Positions 32,658 through 38,610 of a stretch of DNA of 38,610 bases are shown here, piece by piece. The notes under the pieces were generated by a model. The model saw only the letters and a program-made list of their open reading frames with translations, had not been told where the DNA came from and made no database searches. Positions within the stretch are counted from its first letter, which is position 1, and every line of letters starts with the position of its first letter. Source of the DNA: Paludibacteraceae bacterium (lineage in GTDB: Bacteria > Bacteroidota > Bacteroidia > Bacteroidales > Paludibacteraceae); assembly GCA_028694215.1 (NCBI GenBank), contig JAQUTW010000021.1, forward strand, positions 1-38,610, given 5' to 3'. The position numbers were made by a program, and so were the translations under genes.

Positions 32658-33701
32658 TTAGAAATAGTTTGATACAGCAAACGCAAATTGTTCCATAAAA
32701 ATCTGCTTGAAAGAGTTCAAGTTGTTTTGCTCATAGAATAACAACATCGCTTTTTTATAATCAATGGAATCGACAGTCCGAAAAGACAATGGACAATAAC
32801 CATTGGCTATCAACAAAGCGTTACTCACAATACGTGCCGTTCGTTTATTACCATCCATAAACGGTTGAATATACGACAACAAGACCAAAGCCAACAACGC
32901 TTTTTCAAATACATTGTTGCGGCTATTTACTTCTGCACACGTTTGTTCCATCGCTTCACGAATTTGAAATTCATTATCGATTGGGTGGTAGTTTGTTCCG
33001 GTTATTCCCACACGCCTTGTGCGAATATTGTACCCAACGCCCAAATCCTTAATGAGCAATCGGTGTATATTTTCTATCTTTACCGGTGTAAGTATTTGCA
33101 TATAATCGGAATTTGCCACTATAAAATCAAGTGCATCTTTATGATTTAGCAACATTATGGCTTCATCTTTGGTTTTGCCTGCAGCTGTTTCTTTTTCGCG
33201 CAACAGTTTCTCCGTTTCAAGCAACGAATAGGTATTGCCCTCTATTTGAGACGATTTCCAACTCAAATCCACTCCCAATCGTTCCATTTCCATGCGATAC
33301 TCCACCGGAGTCAATGTTGCCATATTATCGGTAAATCTCTTTTGTAACGCTGTTAACTGCTTCATCTCTTCTTCATTAAAGAGTGGCGTTTGGTGCAATA
33401 AATGAGAAATCAAATCAAAATTAAACCCCGTCAATATGGTTCGTTCATCTATCTCTCTGCTAAAGTAAGTATCAATATTGATGGGAACAAAAAGTTGATA
33501 GGTACGTGAAAGGCGATAACGTGTCGATTTCCTGTTTCCGGTCGTTTCTACAAAACGATGAACCGACACCAAGGGTCCTAAAATTCGTTTCAGTGTAGAT
33601 AAAGGAATGGCACCGTTCAGCCCTTCGGTTATCTCTGATGACGACACATTTGGATGGTTTTCTATGAAGTCAAGAACCATTTTTTCTTTTTCGTTCAGCA
33701 T
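32658..33701 (-). CDS. Fic-domain protein with Gln in place of the catalytic His
   Basis: The protein has 347 residues from the ATG at 33701. A GTG seven codons earlier (33722) overlaps the promoter and is rejected. An N-terminal winged helix (about 1-65: MVLDFIENHPNVSSSEITEGL...LSTLKRILGPL) is followed by the Fic domain. The inhibitory helix has S150-SQI-E154-GN, fitting (S/T)xxxE(G/N), so auto-inhibition within the protein looks intact. The active loop reads Y-I-Q279-PFMDGNKRTAR where HPFxxGNxR is expected: His is Gln (codon CAA). Fic enzymes AMPylate or otherwise modify target proteins and need this His, so this one may be inactive or altered. R4 and R5 flank it. Confidence 0.93.
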   Translation of the reverse strand: MLNEKEKMVLDFIENHPNVSSSEITEGLNGAIPLSTLKRILGPLVSVHRFVETTGNRKSTRYRLSRTYQLFVPINIDTYFSREIDERTILTGFNFDLISHLLHQTPLFNEEEMKQLTALQKRFTDNMATLTPVEYRMEMERLGVDLSWKSSQIEGNTYSLLETEKLLREKETAAGKTKDEAIMLLNHKDALDFIVANSDYMQILTPVKIENIHRLLIKDLGVGYNIRTRRVGITGTNYHPIDNEFQIREAMEQTCAEVNSRNNVFEKALLALVLLSYIQPFMDGNKRTARIVSNALLIANGYCPLSFRTVDSIDYKKAMLLFYEQNNLNSFKQIFMEQFAFAVSNYF

Positions 33702-33721
33702 AAAAAATAACTTTAAGACCA

Positions 33722-33751
33722 CAAAGATATAAAATTCAGCTCACATTACAA
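33722..33751 (-). promoter_or_regulatory. Promoter for the Fic gene
   Basis: On the minus strand TTG (33751-33749) is followed after 19 nt by TATCTTTG (33729-33722), 20 nt before the ATG. It decides the start at 33701. Confidence 0.65.
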
Positions 33752-33753
33752 CA

Positions 33754-33785
33754 AAAATGAGCCTTATTTTTAACGAAAATGAGCC
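33754..33785. repeat. Direct repeat upstream of the Fic promoter, possible operator
   Basis: AAAATGAGCC occurs at 33754-33763 and 33776-33785, exactly 22 bp apart (two helical turns), just upstream of the -33 element. A related GCTCA word is at 33739-33743. Confidence 0.5.
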
Positions 33786-33794
33786 ACAAAAAAA

Positions 33795-33973
33795 ATAATT
33801 GGAGAACTGAATAATTGACTAATCGGTGAACTGGTGAACTGTTTAATGTGGAATGTTTAGTGTGGAATGTTTAGTGTTTATTCAATTTGTAAATTCGTAA
33901 ATTCGTAAATCTGTAAATAATTGGCGAACTGACTAATTGGCTAATCATTAATCGTTAATAACTAATTCATTGT
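33795..33973 (+). repeat. Mosaic intergenic repeat, copy R5
   Basis: This is a full A-B-C-D copy. A: TCGGTGAACTGGTGAACTG. B: 7-bp words alternating GTGGAAT and GTTTAGT. C: AATTTGTA, AATTCGTA (twice), AATCTGTA. D: TTGGCTAATCATTAATCG then TTAATAACTAATTC. It ends 16 nt from the terminator of the lipoprotein operon. Confidence 0.88.
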
Positions 33974-33988
33974 CGTGCTACAGATTAC

Positions 33989-34023
33989 AAAAAAACTCCC
34001 ACACAATGTGCAGGAGTTTTTTG
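33989..34023 (-). terminator. Terminator of the TonB receptor/lipoprotein operon
   Basis: AAAAAACTCC (33990-33999) pairs with GGAGTTTTTT (34013-34022), with extra CAC/GTG pairing inside. It lies 19 nt after the stop of the last lipoprotein and has a T-run on the minus strand. Confidence 0.88.
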
Positions 34024-34041
34024 TTGAATAAAAGCAAAAAT

Positions 34042-34875
34042 TTAATCTTTTACATAAAAAGAGATGTTTTTATATTGTGCAGCATAAGCATCTTTTATTT
34101 TTGTAACTGTTCCTTTTACTAATACGGAATCACTAATAACCGGCTGTTTAAGATCTGTTGTCTGTGCCAAAGCAGCTGCAATTTCAAGAGCTCTTGCCAC
34201 TGTAATGGCTTCTTCAGGTACAGCTCCGTTAATGCTGGTAAAATAACCATAGGAGGTTTCCAATGTTCCTTTATAGTTCATCAAAACAGTTTTTACGACA
34301 ACCACATCACCCGCTTTCAAATTTGCGCCACTAACTACGCCATCTTTTGTACGATAGCAAAGTAACTCTGATTGAGGATCAGTTGATTTTTTACCGTTAA
34401 TTTCGGCATAAGTTGTAGTTTTAATACCCGGCAACAAGTTGTAGGTTGTTAAATTTCCTTTTACAACCACCAATTGTCCAAGATTTCCGGGGGTAACACC
34501 CAAATTAACCAAATCACGAACGGCACCTGCAGGTAACTGAACGCAAACCACTTTCGTCGGATCTGTTTCTGCTGCTGTTTCTGCAATCAAAACGTTAGCT
34601 TGGTTAACGGTAGTATCGGCAGCAGCTTGATTGGTAAATACACATTCGCCGGGATTTGGTTTAGTATTAAACCATCCTACAATATAGCCTTTAACCAAAG
34701 CAATAGTATTGTCTTGTTTGGTTAAAACCGTAGAAACCGTAAGCGTATCACTCGGAGTTGGAGTTGGAGTTGGAGTTGGGGTTGGTTTAAACGGATCCGG
34801 ATCTTCATCTTTTGTACAACCTGCAAAAACTACTGCAGCCATCATGGCAGCGAACAAAATTTTTTTTGTGTTCAT
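34042..34875 (-). CDS. Surface lipoprotein with OB-fold-type (DUF6359-like) domains, C-terminus apparently cut
   Basis: The protein has 277 residues. The signal peptide has lipobox FAGC at residues 17-20, followed by TKDEDPD, which fits the Bacteroidota lipoprotein export signal K-(D/E)2 and implies display on the cell surface. A Pro-Thr linker (PTPTPTPTPTP) follows, encoded by hexamer repeats at 34754-34783. Then come two beta-rich segments: TIALVKGYIVGWFN... to about residue 165, and a final VLVKGTVTKIKDAYAAQYKNISFYVKD. In related OB-fold domains the sequence goes on after the FYVxD strand, but here it stops, so the last domain seems truncated. It is the last gene of the operon with the TonB receptor. 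The ligand is unknown. Confidence 0.75.
   Translation of the reverse strand: MNTKKILFAAMMAAVVFAGCTKDEDPDPFKPTPTPTPTPTPSDTLTVSTVLTKQDNTIALVKGYIVGWFNTKPNPGECVFTNQAAADTTVNQANVLIAETAAETDPTKVVCVQLPAGAVRDLVNLGVTPGNLGQLVVVKGNLTTYNLLPGIKTTTYAEINGKKSTDPQSELLCYRTKDGVVSGANLKAGDVVVVKTVLMNYKGTLETSYGYFTSINGAVPEEAITVARALEIAAALAQTTDLKQPVISDSVLVKGTVTKIKDAYAAQYKNISFYVKD
34754..34783. repeat. Hexanucleotide tandem repeat coding the Pro-Thr linker
   Basis: Five GGAGTT-type hexamers in a row (the last GGGGTT) encode alternating Pro and Thr on the minus strand. Length changes would keep the frame and vary the linker only. Confidence 0.8.
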
Positions 34876-34927
34876 AATAAATAAAATTTAATGATTAAAA
34901 AATAAAATAACAAGTATAAATAAGTAA

Positions 34928-36034
34928 TTAATATTTAGGATAATAAGCTTCATCGGCACGCCAAACGATACCTTCGGCATTTTGCAACACAACATCATCC
35001 AACGAGCGCAAAACAATAGTCCACTGATTGGAAGGTTCATATTTGCCGTTATCGTGGTAATATGAAATAAAACCGTACAGTTTGCCTTTATATTCGATAG
35101 CCGGCAATGCAGCATCGGCAAATTTGGCATATTCGCTGGTACCAACAGACATCCATGTTCCGGACGCGTTTTTTACCACACGCGATTGCGGAAAACCTAC
35201 GCCATTGGTGCTTGGTGCAAAAATACGTTCAGTTTCTTCCAAATCAACAGGCTTTCCATAATCGACACCCTGTTGTGAAAAATACAGCGTATTGCCGGTT
35301 TCCAATTCCACAAAACGGCTTGCCAATGTAGAAATATCACGATAACCGTCACTCACGGCTTTCACTTCTTCTATGGTCATTTTGTTAGCCACTATTTTAG
35401 CCGGTTCGGGTACACCTATAAACTGTACATGAGCATTAAATACAGGCAACGGAATACGACCTATTTCCCACCCTACTTTTTGAGGATTATCCATACCTTC
35501 TTTCCCGTTATTATAATATGGCACACCTATTTGCGGCATTTTGGCATATTTGCCAACTGCCAATCCTGCACAATTGATGGCAATTTTCTGACCAATGGAG
35601 TACATTCCCGACAAACTGCCGGCATCTACCGAGAGTTTCAACCCCTGTTCCGGGTGCTCACAATCCTGAATATACATGGTTTTATAAATATTTCCCGCCA
35701 CATCTTGCGAAACAATGCGTCCGATAATGACTACAGCCTGAGAATCGGGAATATCGTCCACACTGAACAAACCCAAATTCTTGCCTGTTTTGACGGCACC
35801 TTCGTATGAGCGTGCACGAGGCGGGTATTTCAACGTATCGCCCGACGGGGAAGGGGTTCCAAATTCGGTCATGTAGGTATTTAAAAATTCGGCAACGGTA
35901 TGCGTTTTTGTCCACGCAGCATCTTCCGAAACATACATCTGTTCTACATCAACAGCTTCATACTTATGGCAGGCGGTCATTCCAAAGAATGTAAATGCCA
36001 AAGTTCCTATTATGAAATAACTGATATTTTTCAT
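34928..36034 (-). CDS. DUF5689-type lipoprotein
   Basis: The protein has 368 residues from the ATG at 36034, chosen because it gives a standard signal peptide (MKNISYFIIGTLAFTFFGMTAC). An ATG at 36055 in frame is possible. The lipobox is MTAC with acidic residues soon after (HKYEAVDVEQ). The middle part (VVIIGRIVSQDVAGNIYKTMYIQD...GLKLSVDAGSLSGMYSIGQKIAINCAGLAVGKY) is the DUF5689 OB-like fold, and the C-terminal half continues with a beta-rich part ending WRADEAYYPKY. It lies 35 nt downstream of the TonB receptor and before the other lipoprotein. It is probably a surface partner of the receptor; the substrate is not known. Confidence 0.85.
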   Translation of the reverse strand: MKNISYFIIGTLAFTFFGMTACHKYEAVDVEQMYVSEDAAWTKTHTVAEFLNTYMTEFGTPSPSGDTLKYPPRARSYEGAVKTGKNLGLFSVDDIPDSQAVVIIGRIVSQDVAGNIYKTMYIQDCEHPEQGLKLSVDAGSLSGMYSIGQKIAINCAGLAVGKYAKMPQIGVPYYNNGKEGMDNPQKVGWEIGRIPLPVFNAHVQFIGVPEPAKIVANKMTIEEVKAVSDGYRDISTLASRFVELETGNTLYFSQQGVDYGKPVDLEETERIFAPSTNGVGFPQSRVVKNASGTWMSVGTSEYAKFADAALPAIEYKGKLYGFISYYHDNGKYEPSNQWTIVLRSLDDVVLQNAEGIVWRADEAYYPKY

Positions 36035-36069
36035 AGCGTTTTCTGTTTTAATCATGTTTGTAATTTAGA

Positions 36070-38610
36070 TTAGAATTTGAATCCAATGTTCAAAAAGAAG
36101 TTTACACCCCACGCATAATAATATTTTGCAGGGTATTTGTTAACATTATTGGAAACCTGAGATGTCAACTGATAAGTCGTTGTCGGAATACGTCCGGTCT
36201 GATAACCGCCGGTTTTCATTCCCGTATTGTTGGTTACGTTGTTCACACTTAAATTGATATTGATAGATTTACGGTCTTTCAAATAAATCAATTTACCAAC
36301 CGACAAATCGACCATGATACGTTCGTACCAGTTGGGAGAAACCAAAGATTCCTGTCGTCCCAAAACCGATTTTTGTTCGTCGGTATAAACCAACTTTGGA
36401 GTACTGCCGTCAGCTTTTGTTCCGGTCATGATACCTTGTGAGAAACGCGACGGAGCAATTGCCAAATAACTTTCATCAAAATAGCTGATAGACGCCTCGG
36501 CAAACCACATTTTCTGATGAAAGAAGTTCAGTTTTAAGTTGGCAGCCAACTGCGGACCTGAAGCTACTTTTAAATCTTTAATCAAAATGCGGTCTTTCAT
36601 CTCCAAATCGGTATCGTTCAGTTTCATACCGTTTTCGGCACTTTCAATACCAATGGCATTGTCGGTATAGTGAGCTTCATTGTAAGCAACCGCACCCGAC
36701 AAAGTAAAATTGCCGTTTAATTTTACGGAAGCACCAAACTCCAACCCTTGATAAATTTTATCCACATCAATCATCATACAGTTAATAAATGTACGATATT
36801 CATCATTGTAGTAACCGTTTTGCTCTATTCCATCCAACGAATGTGTGCGATAACCTGTGATACGCATGGTAAAAATAGGATAACGCATGATATAAGAAAA
36901 GTCGTAAGAAAGTACTTTTTCCTGCATGCTGAAGAAATTAAGCAGCGAATTGCCTCTGTTATAATCGTAGGCATCTGCCGAACGGTCGGACACACGTTGT
37001 TGCACATAGAACGAATTTGCCAATGGTGCACGCGTTTCGCCCAAAACATTGGCTTCGATGTGATGATGTCCGTTAAAATCGTAACTGATACCGGCTTTTG
37101 CAGCAGGATCGACAAACTGATGTAGTGCGCCGGCTCCTTTTGAAATAACGTCTGCCGCATTAGGATTTTGCTGTTTCACAACTATGTTCAAATATTCGGC
37201 ACGACCATTGCGCATATAGCCGTAACGGTTAAATGCCGTATAAGAAGCTTTCAAACCGTAGAAAAATTTCAGTTTGTTAAAGTTCCATTCGTTATGAGCA
37301 AAAACAGAAGCTTTGGCGATATTGATATCATAATTGTATCCAAAAACATCGCCTTCCTTGACTATCTTGTTCGGATTATCCACATCATTTTGACGTACAG
37401 CATTGATTTGCGCCTGTGTCAGTCCTACATTTTCCGATAAGTCGGCAATATCGCGGTCGGCAAACGGGTCAATATCAACCCATTGTGTTGCTCCAAGCAA
37501 ATCATCTACCGTTTTATAATGTTTACCTTGTGTATATTTGGCTTCCAAACCAACTACCATTTTCAACTTTTCACCCATAAACATCTGGTCATATACAGAA
37601 TTTAAAGCAGCCTCTGCCAAATTGTTGTGACGGCGTTCTACCATGTATTTTGCCATCTTCAATTCGTTCGGATTGTTGAGGTTGTTAGCATAATTTGCCT
37701 GATACAAAGCATCCCAATCTATTTGAGTAGCAGAATTTCCGCCGGCTTTATAACCGGTTTTCCACATATTGGTCATGCTGTTATAAAGTTCCACATTGGT
37801 TTCACTTTGTGAAGGATAAAATCCGCCTGCCGAAGCATCATAGTGCCATCCGCCCAACTGATAACTCGGTAAATTGCGATAATAATCGGGACGCGGGTCA
37901 AGAGCATTATAAAATGTCAAAGCCGAATTGCTGTACATACTGTAATGACCGGCAAGACCCGTATTCAAATTTTGAGTTTCACTGATTTTCCATTCGTGAC
38001 TGACAATTAAAGTCGGGTCAAAACTGTGTACTATACGCGAGTTGCGTTTTTTACCATCTTGAAAACCCCAATAAGGATTGTAATAAATAGAGGTCAAATC
38101 GGCGGTTTCCTGTGTTATGGCCGACGAACCGGCACGTTCTGTCGGCGAACCGTAAGTAACAATTGACAAACTGTGATGCGGATTGAAAATCTTTTCTGCA
38201 CCTAAATAGTAACCACCCGAATTATAGAAAGTTCCTTCCTGAATACCTTCATACGACCAACGATAAGCACCTGAAACCGCCAATGCCCATCCGTTATCCA
38301 TAATACCTGTGGCATACGTTGCCATGGCACGTAACCAATACGCACGATTGGCTCCTGCCAAACCGACTTTTGTTCCTTCTGCAAACTTGCTGGCACGCAT
38401 ATCGATATTGGTTGTGTTACCGATATTTCCGAAAGAATAATCGTTAGGAGCAAAATTATTAACAATCTCTTTGTTACGGCTGGCATCATTTAATCCACCC
38501 AACGAAGAATAGTTGAAACGTCCGCGTTCCTGATCATTAAAGTTTACACCATTAATATAGGTAGATTCGTCAGCTTGTCCGTAACCACGCAAACGATAGC
38601 GGGCAGGACT
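36070..38610 (-). CDS. TonB-dependent outer membrane receptor, N-terminal part outside the window
   Basis: At least 846 residues are visible, open to the window edge. The edge frame reads SPARYRLRGYGQADESTYINGVNFND, which is the plug-domain RxRGxx...yiNGv pattern. The remainder is a long beta-barrel rich in aromatic strands, ending with the C-terminal signature YYAWGVNFFLNIGFKF, whose last residue is Phe as required for barrel insertion. The protein imports a ligand with energy from TonB/ExbBD. It carries the CarboxypepD-like plus plug organisation only by inference, because the N-terminus is missing. No SusD partner follows; instead two lipoproteins (DUF5689-type and OB-type) do. Confidence 0.92.
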   Translation of the reverse strand, partial: SPARYRLRGYGQADESTYINGVNFNDQERGRFNYSSLGGLNDASRNKEIVNNFAPNDYSFGNIGNTTNIDMRASKFAEGTKVGLAGANRAYWLRAMATYATGIMDNGWALAVSGAYRWSYEGIQEGTFYNSGGYYLGAEKIFNPHHSLSIVTYGSPTERAGSSAITQETADLTSIYYNPYWGFQDGKKRNSRIVHSFDPTLIVSHEWKISETQNLNTGLAGHYSMYSNSALTFYNALDPRPDYYRNLPSYQLGGWHYDASAGGFYPSQSETNVELYNSMTNMWKTGYKAGGNSATQIDWDALYQANYANNLNNPNELKMAKYMVERRHNNLAEAALNSVYDQMFMGEKLKMVVGLEAKYTQGKHYKTVDDLLGATQWVDIDPFADRDIADLSENVGLTQAQINAVRQNDVDNPNKIVKEGDVFGYNYDINIAKASVFAHNEWNFNKLKFFYGLKASYTAFNRYGYMRNGRAEYLNIVVKQQNPNAADVISKGAGALHQFVDPAAKAGISYDFNGHHHIEANVLGETRAPLANSFYVQQRVSDRSADAYDYNRGNSLLNFFSMQEKVLSYDFSYIMRYPIFTMRITGYRTHSLDGIEQNGYYNDEYRTFINCMMIDVDKIYQGLEFGASVKLNGNFTLSGAVAYNEAHYTDNAIGIESAENGMKLNDTDLEMKDRILIKDLKVASGPQLAANLKLNFFHQKMWFAEASISYFDESYLAIAPSRFSQGIMTGTKADGSTPKLVYTDEQKSVLGRQESLVSPNWYERIMVDLSVGKLIYLKDRKSININLSVNNVTNNTGMKTGGYQTGRIPTTTYQLTSQVSNNVNKYPAKYYYAWGVNFFLNIGFKF

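Noticed and set aside
18261-33973. CRISPR array
   Set aside because: The repeats are degenerate, of mixed 7-9 bp period, widely spaced by whole genes, and there are no constant repeats with unique spacers and no cas genes.
18261-33973. Insertion sequences or integron attC sites
   Set aside because: No transposase or integron integrase is found in this stretch. The copies lack terminal inverted repeats and the folded-site symmetry of attC.

Overview
The window looks like chromosome of an anaerobic Bacteroidota species, most likely order Bacteroidales. The reasons are an N-succinylornithine-type carbamoyltransferase, a pyruvate phosphate dikinase, type IX secretion (T9SS) C-terminal domains, a TonB-dependent receptor with DUF5689-type lipoproteins, a KDED lipoprotein export signal, and repeated promoters of the form TTG-N19..23-TAnnTTTG. 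I cannot name the species.

Layout. 1-946: one end of a mobile element, with a tyrosine integrase N-terminus cut by the window edge and a two-HTH excisionase-like gene, sitting just beyond the terminator of dnaK. 947-17006: ordinary core genome. This holds dnaK; a compact minus-strand operon dusB-lgt-argF'-argB; a plus-strand operon of a DUF59 Fe-S assembly factor, lpxH, rnhB and xseB; a minus-strand group of DUF2975 membrane protein, YozG-like regulator and M16 peptidase; folC; and ppdK. Most ends are marked by clear bidirectional hairpin terminators. 17030-28418: three minus-strand genes for surface or secreted proteins. They are a 3077-residue T9SS cargo with six InlB-like repeats, a small membrane-anchored Ser/Thr-rich protein, and a 407-residue secreted protein.

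28419-33986: an accessory strip with a DUF559 nuclease surrounded by REP-like palindromes, a frameshifted NS-type endonuclease lipoprotein, an AAA/DUF4143 ATPase, and a Fic protein whose catalytic His is replaced by Gln. 33989-38610: a TonB-dependent receptor (cut by the window end), a DUF5689-type lipoprotein and an OB-fold-type lipoprotein with an apparently missing C-terminus.

The strongest unexplained signal is a family of about 80-215 bp intergenic repeats. Six copies lie between 18.26 and 33.97 kb, all in the same orientation, and none is in the core half. The full copies are built in the same order from short 7, 8 and 9 bp tandem words. The nuclease, the ATPase and the Fic gene each sit alone between two copies, which gives a cassette-like array. 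I do not recognise a described element with this structure.
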